Source: an uncultured Mycoplasma sp.
Lineage (GTDB): Bacteria > Bacillota_I > Bacilli_A > RF39 > UBA660
Length of the DNA stretch: 52,465 bases
Assembly (NCBI GenBank): GCA_946500895.1
Contig: CAMMXG010000008.1
Coordinates: 1 to 52,465, forward strand
Direction: 5' to 3'
Position numbers and translations under genes: made by a program. Below are positions 23,857 to 31,652 of the stretch, in pieces. The first letter of the stretch is position 1. Each line of letters starts with the position of its first letter. The notes under the pieces were generated by a model that was given only the letters and a program-made list of their open reading frames with translations, was not told where the DNA came from and did no database searches.

Positions 23857-23865
23857 TTTGTCGAA
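23857..23865. promoter_or_regulatory. Spo0A-box-like site upstream of the Rpn gene
   Basis: TTTGTCGAA, a perfect Spo0A-box sequence, about 60 bp before the Rpn start. Single, not paired. Weak evidence alone. Confidence 0.3.
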
Positions 23866-23900
23866 TGATGTCAGGTGGTTCCAAAAAGTTTCAAAAATTA

Positions 23901-23931
23901 AAAAAAGAATGTTTATCTTATAAAAACATTC
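23901..23931 (-). terminator. Terminator of the amidoligase gene
   Basis: GAATGTTT/AAACATTC with a 9-nt loop and seven T on the minus strand, at the end of the coding region. Confidence 0.85.
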
Positions 23932-24881
23932 TCATCTTTCTTTACATATTGCTTCAAAAAATTAATTTTATCAAGATTATTATCAAAGATTAAATCAGCA
24001 AGCATCAATGCATCTTTAGCATAAAGTCCACTATATTTGCTAAAATCTTTAGGACGTAATTTCTGAAATAGATGATTTATTAAATCTTCATCATATCTAT
24101 CACTTGTTACGTATTGCATCAATTTTAAATAAAAATTAACAGTATTTTGAATAATTGTCCGATTTAAAGTTCCATTAGCAATTCTAAATTCTATATCATT
24201 TCCCATTATTTCCTTACTAGATAATTCTTGGTAATTTTTAAAACTAACTGCCCATTTTTTGTCAAAGCCAAGTGCATAAGGAACAAGTAAATTTTCTAAA
24301 AAATCTGGAATATATTTACATTTTAATTTTAAAGCATCCGCAATAGGATGAGCAAAATACAAGATATCAGGACGATTAGTACGATCCGTACCATATCCAA
24401 ATTTAAAAATAACATGTTCAAAAATACACCAAACCTTAATAAAACGTACAACATTTTTTATATCTTCCTGAAAAATTTGTACCCCTGCATGAACATGCAA
24501 ACTTGTCCTTTTTGTGATTCTACATCTAAGTCTCAAAAGTATAGCAATAACGTTTGTAAGCATTTTCCAATCTGCCTCTTCATCATGCATAATTGGTGAA
24601 GTAGCCTCTCCTCCAATTTCGAATCCATCTATTTCATAGCCACAGCTTTTGTCAAAATGAACAAACCACGAATAACAATATGGATATTTGCTAAATTCTT
24701 TTTCAACATAACGAAGCAAAACATGTTCAAACTCTAGTTCCAAGCCAAAACTAGCAAATGTATCAAGTCCTAAATTCTTTCGATACTGAAGCTTATAATC
24801 TTTAAGTAAAATAAAAAGATACTCCAAATCTTTTTTAGATAATTTACTTAAATCATCCTGATAATTAAGAAATTCTTTCAT
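23913..24881 (-). CDS. Putative amidoligase
   Basis: Protein of 322 residues of the amidoligase family (glutamine-synthetase/carboxylate-amine ligase fold), inferred to form amide bonds between an amine and a carboxylate. Seen: FGLELEFE at 45-52, GGEATSP at 90-96, TSLHVHAG at 126-133 and NDIEFRIANGTLN near 245, the acidic and His positions that bind ATP and metals in this fold. The N-terminal 40 residues are a helical extension. In other bacteria the family has been linked to peptide or cell-wall modification; no partner such as a GAT-fold protein is adjacent. A hairpin overlaps its ribosome site AAAGGGG. Confidence 0.78.
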   Translation of the reverse strand: MKEFLNYQDDLSKLSKKDLEYLFILLKDYKLQYRKNLGLDTFASFGLELEFEHVLLRYVEKEFSKYPYCYSWFVHFDKSCGYEIDGFEIGGEATSPIMHDEEADWKMLTNVIAILLRLRCRITKRTSLHVHAGVQIFQEDIKNVVRFIKVWCIFEHVIFKFGYGTDRTNRPDILYFAHPIADALKLKCKYIPDFLENLLVPYALGFDKKWAVSFKNYQELSSKEIMGNDIEFRIANGTLNRTIIQNTVNFYLKLMQYVTSDRYDEDLINHLFQKLRPKDFSKYSGLYAKDALMLADLIFDNNLDKINFLKQYVKKDENVFIR

Positions 24882-24885
24882 ACAA

Positions 24886-24906
24886 AAACCCCTTTAAGTG
24901 GGGTCT
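24886..24906 (-). terminator. Hairpin covering the amidoligase ribosome site
   Basis: On the minus strand AGACCCC/GGGGTTT (7 bp, one G-U) with a 7-nt loop, followed by TTG. It can end the pilus-gene transcript, but its 3' arm contains the AAAGGGG ribosome site of the next gene, so it could also restrain translation of read-through mRNA. Confidence 0.55.
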
Positions 24907-24918
24907 ATTATACAACTT

Positions 24919-25575
24919 TTAAAACAAAAAAGCAATTAAATTTAAAAACTTATCTGAAAACACAAACACAATAGCCATACTCGCAATTAAGAATGGTCCA
25001 AAAGGAACTTCACTATCTTTATTTAACATCATTGCAGCAGCTGCATAGGGAAGTGCAAGCAAACTAGATAAGATAATCGCTACCAGTCCTAATCTTAAAC
25101 CTAAAACAATACCAATAATACCAGCTAATTTAATATCTCCCCCACCTAGTGCCTCTTTCTTAAACAACTTACTGCCCAAAAAGCCAATAAGAAGCATGAC
25201 TAAAAACAAAATAATTCCCGAAAGCAAACTCATACCCATATCTTTAAAACCATTAAAATACGCTCTTAAAATAAGAATAAGAATAGCTGATACAACCAAA
25301 GGGCTATCTAAAATAATCATATATTTAAAATCACTAATAAAAATGATAAATACTAATCCTGCAATAATAAGAGTAGCAAAAAATTCATAGCTAATTCCAA
25401 ACGTATAATAACTAATTAAAAATATTAAAGCATTCACTACCCCAATAAAAAGATTTAATACCCAAGAATTGCTCTCTTTAGAAACTACTCCTGGAACAAG
25501 TAAAGGGAGTTTTTCACCAATTAAAGCATAAACTAGTCCTAAAACAAATCCTATAAGAAAAAGTCCAATAATCAT
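24919..25575 (-). CDS. Prepilin peptidase (A24/TadV-like)
   Basis: Aspartic membrane protease of 218 residues that cleaves prepilin leader peptides. About seven hydrophobic segments; the two catalytic Asp motifs are ISDFKYMIILD near residue 80 and GGGDIKL near 147 (the GxGD signature). The N-terminal cytoplasmic methyltransferase part with CxxC pairs found in PilD is lacking, so it may only cleave. AGGTG lies before the ATG. It follows the PilC-like gene by 8 nt, so the two are one unit. No prepilin genes are in the window. Confidence 0.85.
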   Translation of the reverse strand: MIIGLFLIGFVLGLVYALIGEKLPLLVPGVVSKESNSWVLNLFIGVVNALIFLISYYTFGISYEFFATLIIAGLVFIIFISDFKYMIILDSPLVVSAILILILRAYFNGFKDMGMSLLSGIILFLVMLLIGFLGSKLFKKEALGGGDIKLAGIIGIVLGLRLGLVAIILSSLLALPYAAAAMMLNKDSEVPFGPFLIASMAIVFVFSDKFLNLIAFLF

Positions 25576-25583
25576 CGTTTCAC

Positions 25584-27095
25584 CTATCCTATCTGACCAT
25601 ACAAACTAAACATCGGAATAACTACTGCCAAAATAACAACACCAACAATTAAAGCTAAAACTACAATCATAATTGGTTCTAAAAAACTTTTTAAATTAGT
25701 AACTCTAGATTTATGTAAATCATTAAAATAACTAGCAACTTTCTCCATCATTAAAGAAAGCTCACCAGTTGCTTCTCCAGTTACAATCATATAATAAGCA
25801 ACATCGGGAATACACCATTTATGATAAAAAGACTTACTAATCTTTTCCCCTCTAGCAATATTACTAATTGTTTCTATCATGATGTCTTTATACACTTCAT
25901 TATTAGTAATATTTGATAAAATTTCCATACTACTTGTAATATAAACACTATTACGAAGTAAACTAGCAAATGTTTTCGTAAATAGAGTTAGCTCATGATA
26001 AATAATAATTTTACCAAAAAAAGGAATATGCATACCAAAACTTTGAATTGCTTTTCTGACACCCTTACTCTTTTTGTAAAGAAGAAGCAAGACAATAATA
26101 ACCAAAAAAGCAATTAATAAAATAACATCTAAATTCGCTGTAATATATCTACTTATATTAATTATCGTAAGAGTAAAGCCACTAACAACAATACCTGCCT
26201 GATCATAAATCCGAATAAACTCTGGAATAACATAAACCATAATGAATGTTAAAATAGCAATCGCAAATACAAGTAATATAGCTGGATAAATAATTGCGCT
26301 AATCATTTCTTTTCTTGTTTTATCTATTTCTGTATAATAATTCGCCATATCATCAAGAGTTTTAATAATCTCACCTGTAGCTTCAGCACTTTTAATCATA
26401 TTGATTAATAATGGTGGAAAAACTTTTCCTTGATTTTCCAAAGCTTTACTAAAAGATTCACCTAAAGTAAGTTCATAAGATATAGCCTCATATAATCTTT
26501 TCTTCTTTTTATCTTTACTCGCTTGTTCCATCATAATATGAATCGTATCATGAAGTGTTAAACCAGCTTTTAGGTAAGTACAAACTTGAGTAAGCCAAAA
26601 TATCAAATCTTTAGTACTCATCTCTTTATCTTGTTCAAGTCCAATTTTTTTCAAAAGATTAGCCATACCAGCTTTTTTAACTTGATAAACATCAATACCT
26701 TCATTAGCGAGGAAATTATGTAAAGTCATCTTATTTGTGGCACTCATCATTCCTTTAACTTTTTTTCCGCTCTTATCAGTACCATAATAATAGTAATAAT
26801 CTTTACTAACCTTTCGAGAATTAATCTCTTGTTGCATTTCTCTCATCAGTTCTTGCTTTTCTAATTGAATTCGATTTCTTTCATCTAAACTAAGAACATG
26901 CATATCTTCTTCATCATCATAATTCTCTTTCACTTCATTTAGATTAACACGATGTTCTCTTTTCTTAAAATCATTTTTATCTTTATAATACTCAATTAAA
27001 TTATACCAAGCATCGAAAAAAACAAATTTTACTCCAATAAAGAAATGCTTAATAAAACTAATAATAAATGTAAAAGGTGCTAACAATACTTTCAT
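25584..27095 (-). CDS. Type II secretion/type IV pilus inner-membrane protein, PilC/GspF family
   Basis: Platform protein of 503 residues for pilus or pseudopilus assembly. After an N-terminal extension of about 100 residues with a hydrophobic helix come YYYYGTDKSGKKVKGMMSA, the usual PilC opening, and two GspF domains: residues about 170-290 (FWLTQVCTYLKAGLTLHDTI ... SAEATGEI) and 375-495 (FTKTFASLLRNSVYITSSMEIL ... VTGEATGEL), each followed by membrane helices. The extension is unusual; most members are about 400 residues. The start was moved from a TTG in the track to ATG 27095, which has AGGAAAG and an extended -10 directly upstream. The ATPase partner is missing here. Confidence 0.85.
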   Translation of the reverse strand: MKVLLAPFTFIISFIKHFFIGVKFVFFDAWYNLIEYYKDKNDFKKREHRVNLNEVKENYDDEEDMHVLSLDERNRIQLEKQELMREMQQEINSRKVSKDYYYYYGTDKSGKKVKGMMSATNKMTLHNFLANEGIDVYQVKKAGMANLLKKIGLEQDKEMSTKDLIFWLTQVCTYLKAGLTLHDTIHIMMEQASKDKKKKRLYEAISYELTLGESFSKALENQGKVFPPLLINMIKSAEATGEIIKTLDDMANYYTEIDKTRKEMISAIIYPAILLVFAIAILTFIMVYVIPEFIRIYDQAGIVVSGFTLTIINISRYITANLDVILLIAFLVIIVLLLLYKKSKGVRKAIQSFGMHIPFFGKIIIYHELTLFTKTFASLLRNSVYITSSMEILSNITNNEVYKDIMIETISNIARGEKISKSFYHKWCIPDVAYYMIVTGEATGELSLMMEKVASYFNDLHKSRVTNLKSFLEPIMIVVLALIVGVVILAVVIPMFSLYGQIG

Positions 27096-27119
27096 AGCTA
27101 TCTTTCCTATTCTTATAAA

Positions 27120-27128
27120 ATTATAACA
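27120..27128 (-). promoter_or_regulatory. Extended -10 promoter of the pilus-type gene pair
   Basis: TGTTATAAT on the minus strand, 25 bp before ATG 27095. It lies within the longer ORF given in the track, which supports the shorter gene. Confidence 0.55.
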
Positions 27129-27214
27129 TAGAAATAAACAAATAAAAAGAGCAAAAATATATATCAACAATCTTTTAAAAATTATTTGAAATTTAAATTA
27201 CAAATAATATTTTT

Positions 27215-27224
27215 GCATATACTA
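27215..27224 (+). promoter_or_regulatory. Possible sporulation-type -10 of the YqfQ-like gene
   Basis: GCATATACTA fits the SigK -10 pattern CATAnnnTA, as does GCATACATTA before cotE. TATACT within it could equally be a SigA -10. Confidence 0.35.
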
Positions 27225-27240
27225 TATTAGGTGATAATCT

Positions 27241-27513
27241 ATGTTTGGAAATCCTTATGGAACAGGCCTTAGTTTTACCAAAGTTTTATCTGGTATTTCA
27301 AAAACACTAAATGTAGCTAATCAGGTAATTCCAATTTACAAAGAAGCAAAACCAATGATAAATAATGCTAAAACTATATTGGGAGCCCTAAAAGAATTTG
27401 GAAAATCAAATAATTCTAATTCTTCCACTAGTTCTACCAATCAAGATACCACAAAAAAAGATACTACTCCAAATATAAGAACAGTATCTAACAATCCTAA
27501 ATTTTTTCTATAA
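27241..27513 (+). CDS. YqfQ/VrrA-like protein
   Basis: Protein of 90 residues: a Gly-containing start, a helical middle (LSGISKTLNVANQVIPIYKEAKPMINNAKTILGALKEF) and a Ser/Asn/Thr-rich, probably disordered tail. The middle matches the general pattern of the YqfQ (VrrA) family of spore-former proteins. In Bacillus subtilis yqfQ lies a few genes from dnaG-sigA-trmK, and here it lies next to trmK in convergent orientation, which supports the call. AGGTGAT lies 5 nt before the ATG. Possible spore-related role; no enzymatic motif. The 3' end overlaps trmK by 17 nt. Confidence 0.6.
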   Translation: MFGNPYGTGLSFTKVLSGISKTLNVANQVIPIYKEAKPMINNAKTILGALKEFGKSNNSNSSTSSTNQDTTKKDTTPNIRTVSNNPKFFL

Positions 27514-28132
27514 TCTTTCTTAAATGATAAATATTTCTTTTATGATTTAGTCTTTTTATAAATTTATTCCTAGGAACTTTAGCAAGAATCTCTTGCTCTT
27601 TTTTTATTAAATAAAGAAAATAATCTTGATTATTACTCTTACCATATTTGAAAGAAAGTTTATTCATTTTTACATAATCTTTCGTAACAAGCATAATAAC
27701 ATAATATTTTCCTTTATCCAAAATAGCTTTCTCTTCTTGAATATATAAGCCTCTTTGATACAAAGAAAAACGAAGTTCATCTTGATTATTATTACTACTA
27801 ATAATATACTTTTTAATACTAAGAGGAGCACCAGCAATAATATCTAAAACGGTATTAGTTCCAACCCCAGCGATAACAGCTGTATCAATATTCCCATTAT
27901 TAATATTTTTAAAACCATCGGATAAATAAGTTGTGATATTGACATGAGATGCTCTAATGTTTTTACATGCAACATCTAAAGCATTTGGATTAATATCACT
28001 AGCATATACATCTTTACATAAATTGTTTTGTTTTAAATAAATTGCAAGATAAGCATGATCACAACAAGTGTCTATTACTGTATCTTCTTTTGCTATAAAA
28101 GAAGCAATTGTTTTTAATTTTAAATTAATCAT
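27497..28132 (-). CDS. trmK: tRNA (adenine(22)-N(1))-methyltransferase
   Basis: Rossmann-fold methyltransferase of 211 residues for m1A22 of tRNA. Seen: VIDTCCDHAYLAIYL as the SAM-binding motif, YASDINPNALDVACKNI with the acidic ribose-binding end, and TAVIAGVGTNTV, where this family usually has a G-M-G. Position directly after rpoD is the conserved Bacilli arrangement. The ATG overlaps the rpoD stop by 1 nt (TAATG). Confidence 0.92.
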   Translation of the reverse strand: MINLKLKTIASFIAKEDTVIDTCCDHAYLAIYLKQNNLCKDVYASDINPNALDVACKNIRASHVNITTYLSDGFKNINNGNIDTAVIAGVGTNTVLDIIAGAPLSIKKYIISSNNNQDELRFSLYQRGLYIQEEKAILDKGKYYVIMLVTKDYVKMNKLSFKYGKSNNQDYFLYLIKKEQEILAKVPRNKFIKRLNHKRNIYHLRKIIEKI

Positions 28133-29268
28133 TAATCAGATAAGAAATCCTTTAATTTCTTAGCACGTGATGGATGACGTAATTTACGTAATGCTTTTGC
28201 TTCAATTTGACGAATACGTTCTCTTGTAACATTAAATTTCTTACCTACTTCCTCCAAAGTATGACAAGTTCCATCGATAAGGCCAAAACGAAGTTCAAGA
28301 ACTTCTTGTTCTCTTACTTGCAATGTCATAAGAACACTTTTGATTTCTTCCTTTAAAATTTCATTTGTAGCATATTCCTCAGGTGACATGCTAGATTCAT
28401 CTTTGATGAAATCTCCTAAATGAGAATCATCTTCTTCACCAATTGGCGTTTCCAAAGAAACAGGTTCTTGACTAATTTTAATAACTTCTCTAACTTTTTC
28501 GACACTAATTCCCATTTTTTTCGCAAGTTCTTCCTCACTAGGTTCACGATTTAATTCAAGAGTAAGTTGTCTTTGAATACGACTCATCTTATTAATTGTT
28601 TCAACCATATGAACTGGAACACGAATCGTTCTAGCTTGATCTGCTAGTGCTCTTGTAATTGCTTGTCTAATCCACCATGTAGCATAAGTAGAAAATTTAT
28701 AACCCTTATCACTATCAAACTTATCTACAGCTTTCATAAGACCAATATTTCCCTCTTGAATTAAATCAAGGAATAAAAGTCCTCTACCTACATATCTTTT
28801 AGCAATACTAACAACTAAACGTAAATTAGATTCAGCAAGTTTATTTTTAGCATCTTCATCCCCTGCCGCAACTTTTTCACTTAATTCTAATTCTTCTTCC
28901 GGTGATAATAAGCTAATACGTCCAATTTCCTTTAAATACATTCTAACAGGATCATTAATATTAATATCCTTCGTAATTTCGGCATCATCTAAAATGATTG
29001 GCTCTTCCAAATCTTTAGGCACGCCATTCTCATCTGTATTATCTTCTTCTCCTTCAGCAATAACTTGAATATCATTTTCAATAAGCGTATTATAAATTTC
29101 GTCTAAAGAATCATTATCCATATCAAGTCCTTTTAGACTTTCAACAAGTTGTTCAAAAGTAATATACTTCTGTTTCTTTCCAATTTCAATTAATTCTGCA
29201 ATACGATCTTCTAAAGATTTAATTTCGACAATTTTTTGCGCTGTTTTATTTTCTTCATTATTTTTCAT
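28132..29268 (-). CDS. rpoD: Primary sigma factor RpoD/SigA
   Basis: Housekeeping sigma factor of 378 residues. Region 1.1 remnant at the N-terminus, then region 1.2 ([11 protein letters not shown]), region 2 ([36 protein letters not shown] and [22 protein letters not shown]), region 3 and region 4 ([31 protein letters not shown]). Length fits Bacilli SigA. It follows dnaG with an 11-nt overlap and precedes trmK, the usual macromolecular synthesis unit. Confidence 0.97.
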   Translation of the reverse strand: MKNNEENKTAQKIVEIKSLEDRIAELIEIGKKQKYITFEQLVESLKGLDMDNDSLDEIYNTLIENDIQVIAEGEEDNTDENGVPKDLEEPIILDDAEITKDININDPVRMYLKEIGRISLLSPEEELELSEKVAAGDEDAKNKLAESNLRLVVSIAKRYVGRGLLFLDLIQEGNIGLMKAVDKFDSDKGYKFSTYATWWIRQAITRALADQARTIRVPVHMVETINKMSRIQRQLTLELNREPSEEELAKKMGISVEKVREVIKISQEPVSLETPIGEEDDSHLGDFIKDESSMSPEEYATNEILKEEIKSVLMTLQVREQEVLELRFGLIDGTCHTLEEVGKKFNVTRERIRQIEAKALRKLRHPSRAKKLKDFLSD

Positions 29269-31003
29269 TACCTACACATCCTTTTTTCAAATTTAATAAT
29301 CTATTTGCAAGTTCAATTTCCTCATTAGCATCCATTGAATTTGCAATTTGAGATTTTAATCTTTTTATTTCTTCTTTTGCCATTTCCTTCTTAGCAACCT
29401 GAATAAACTCATCAAAAGCAAGTTTTTCAAAATCAACAGTCTTATTCATTCTTATTATTTCCATTGCATCATCATATATGTAATCTTTCGTACTAATAAA
29501 AGAAATAAATGAACTCAAATTAATTTCTTTCGCTTCTTCATAGAAATAAATAATTTCATTTGCCAAATTACGATATTTCTTTTCATTAAAATATCCTAAC
29601 TCCTTTTTAAATATTTCAATAAATTTACCATCATTCATCATAAAATAAATAATATTTTGGCAAGCTTTATCATACTTCGAAAGTTTCGTTTTGGCAAGTG
29701 TTTTTTTCGGAGTTTCCACTATTTTTTTTGATTCAATCTTTTGTAATTCTCCATGAAGTAAATCCAGGGAAACCTGATAATCTTCACTTATTTTCTTTAA
29801 AGTAAGTTCTCTAGTAAGTTCATCCGGAATATTTTTTAAGTCTTTAATAATTTCTTTAATATAACTTGCTAGATCATCTACCTTTTCTAAATCTTTATCT
29901 CTCTTAAAATATTTAAGTTTAAAATCTAAGAAAGAAATCGGATTTCGAATATTTTCTTCTAAAGCTTGGGCACCATTCTTGATAATATACTCATCCGGAT
30001 CTTTCTCTTTACTTAAACGCACAATGGAAGGAGTTAAATTAGCTTCTTCTAAAATAGTTCCGTTCTGATAAGTAGCAATTTCACCGGCTGAGTCATTATC
30101 AAACATCAAAATAATTTTAGCTCTCAGCCCTTTAATAATCTCTACTTGTTCATTGGTAAGACTTGTCCCCATCAAAGCAACTACATTTTTGATACCGGAA
30201 GTATACATTCTTATCGCATCCATATTTCCTTCAACCAATATAACTTCTTTTTTTCTCTTAATTTCTTGTTTCGCTCGATGATAATTAAATAATATCTGGC
30301 CTTTTTTAAAGATATTAGATTCTTTTGAATTGATATATTTTGCTTGATTGGTATCTTCATAAATTCTTCCTGTAAATCCAACTACATTTCCATCTAAATC
30401 ATGAATTGGAAACATAATTCTTCTTTGAAAAACATCATTCACATAATCATTATTTTGATTTACAAGACCCAAACGTTCTATTACATCAAGTGAATATTTT
30501 TTATTAGTAAGAAGTTTATTTAAAGAGTAATTACCTCCTAAAGCTAAACCTAGATCAAACTCTTTAATTGCTTCTTCATCCAAATTTCTTTTTTTCAAAT
30601 ACTCCTTAGCTTTAATTCCTTCCCCACTATTTAAATTATTTTGATAAAATTTTAAAGCTAAATTCATTATTTCATATTCTTGAGTATTATTTTTTGGTTT
30701 TTCTTTTCTAATTGTTCCATGAAAAGGAATACCACATTTATCCGCTACAATTTTAACAGCCTCTAAAAATTTCACATTTTCATATTCACTTACAAAAGTA
30801 AAAACATTTCCAGCAGCTCCACAAGAAAAGCATTTGTAAATCTGTTTTTCTTCTGAAACGCTCATACTCGGTGAATGGTCCTCATGAAAAGGGCAAACGC
30901 CAAAATAGTTTTTACCTTTTTGTGTAAGTGGAACATAACTAGAAATGATATCAACGATATTGGCACTTTTACGAATACGTTCTATTTCTGCATCAGTAAC
31001 CAT
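29258..31003 (-). CDS. dnaG: DNA primase
   Basis: Primase of 581 residues making RNA primers for replication. The N-terminal zinc finger reads [29 protein letters not shown] (C-x2-H...C-x2-C). The core has the basic motif region, then the TOPRIM with [10 protein letters not shown] and [11 protein letters not shown]. The C-terminal helicase-interacting domain is present but weakly conserved. GGGGTGAT lies just before ATG 31003. First gene of dnaG-rpoD-trmK. Confidence 0.96.
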   Translation of the reverse strand: MVTDAEIERIRKSANIVDIISSYVPLTQKGKNYFGVCPFHEDHSPSMSVSEEKQIYKCFSCGAAGNVFTFVSEYENVKFLEAVKIVADKCGIPFHGTIRKEKPKNNTQEYEIMNLALKFYQNNLNSGEGIKAKEYLKKRNLDEEAIKEFDLGLALGGNYSLNKLLTNKKYSLDVIERLGLVNQNNDYVNDVFQRRIMFPIHDLDGNVVGFTGRIYEDTNQAKYINSKESNIFKKGQILFNYHRAKQEIKRKKEVILVEGNMDAIRMYTSGIKNVVALMGTSLTNEQVEIIKGLRAKIILMFDNDSAGEIATYQNGTILEEANLTPSIVRLSKEKDPDEYIIKNGAQALEENIRNPISFLDFKLKYFKRDKDLEKVDDLASYIKEIIKDLKNIPDELTRELTLKKISEDYQVSLDLLHGELQKIESKKIVETPKKTLAKTKLSKYDKACQNIIYFMMNDGKFIEIFKKELGYFNEKKYRNLANEIIYFYEEAKEINLSSFISFISTKDYIYDDAMEIIRMNKTVDFEKLAFDEFIQVAKKEMAKEEIKRLKSQIANSMDANEEIELANRLLNLKKGCVGNEK

Positions 31004-31069
31004 ATCATCACCCCTCTAATTTGCGCTTCTAAATATATTTATTACCCATATCCCCCTAAAATCCTTTAA

Positions 31070-31104
31070 AAAAATGCAAATTTTTAAGAAAAACTTGCAT
31101 TTTT
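31070..31104 (-). terminator. Terminator of the adhesin-sortase unit
   Basis: A stem of about 16 bp (AAAAATGCAA...TTGCATTTTT with inner A/T pairs) and a 3-nt loop, with a T-rich 3' side on the minus strand. Confidence 0.8.
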
Positions 31105-31112
31105 ATCCATTT

Positions 31113-31652
31113 TTATAAACTTTCTGACTTTTTTAGCGCTCCATAATAGATTGTTTGGGTACTACTATTCCCTTTTGTACAAGTAATAAGAGTAAGCATA
31201 TGCGGGTAGTCTTCTTTTAAATAAAGAACTCCTGTTTTGTCTTGCTCCTCAATATCTACGATCTCATAAATCCATTTTACACCTTGATAATAAAGTGTAA
31301 CAAAAGAATTTTCATCTAATAAATATAAATCTTTAAAAAAAGCATTTTTTCCATTTCCCGAATGGGCAGCTAAAATGATATTGCTTGTATCTTGATCCGG
31401 AAACGTACTCATAGAATGAACCAAAACATTTTGGTCAACCTGATTTTCTTTGGCACTAACAGGAAAAAGTTCTCTTTTTAAATGAATTTCTTCAATTTCT
31501 AATATAGCAAAGTAATCACTATTTTCTATCTTTTCTTCTACTACTTCCAAATATTTATCTTCATCTATTTTTGCTTTCGTAAAATGATAAGTTGGAAAGA
31601 ATATCCCAAATAAGACGATAATAATTCCCAAAAATTTAATTGTTTTGATCAT
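31113..31652 (-). CDS. Sortase-family transpeptidase lacking the usual arginine
   Basis: Membrane-anchored protein of 179 residues with an N-terminal helix (FLGIIIVLFGIFF) and a sortase barrel. The catalytic His is in ILAAHSGNGKNAFFKDL and the Cys in LTLITCTKG. The Arg that normally follows the Cys in the next strand is replaced: the segment reads STQTIYYGALKK, Gln where others have Arg, and the only Arg in the protein (HLKREL) is far away. It overlaps the adhesin gene by 17 nt and is probably its dedicated sortase. It may be active with a changed mechanism, or not. Confidence 0.85.
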   Translation of the reverse strand: MIKTIKFLGIIIVLFGIFFPTYHFTKAKIDEDKYLEVVEEKIENSDYFAILEIEEIHLKRELFPVSAKENQVDQNVLVHSMSTFPDQDTSNIILAAHSGNGKNAFFKDLYLLDENSFVTLYYQGVKWIYEIVDIEEQDKTGVLYLKEDYPHMLTLITCTKGNSSTQTIYYGALKKSESL

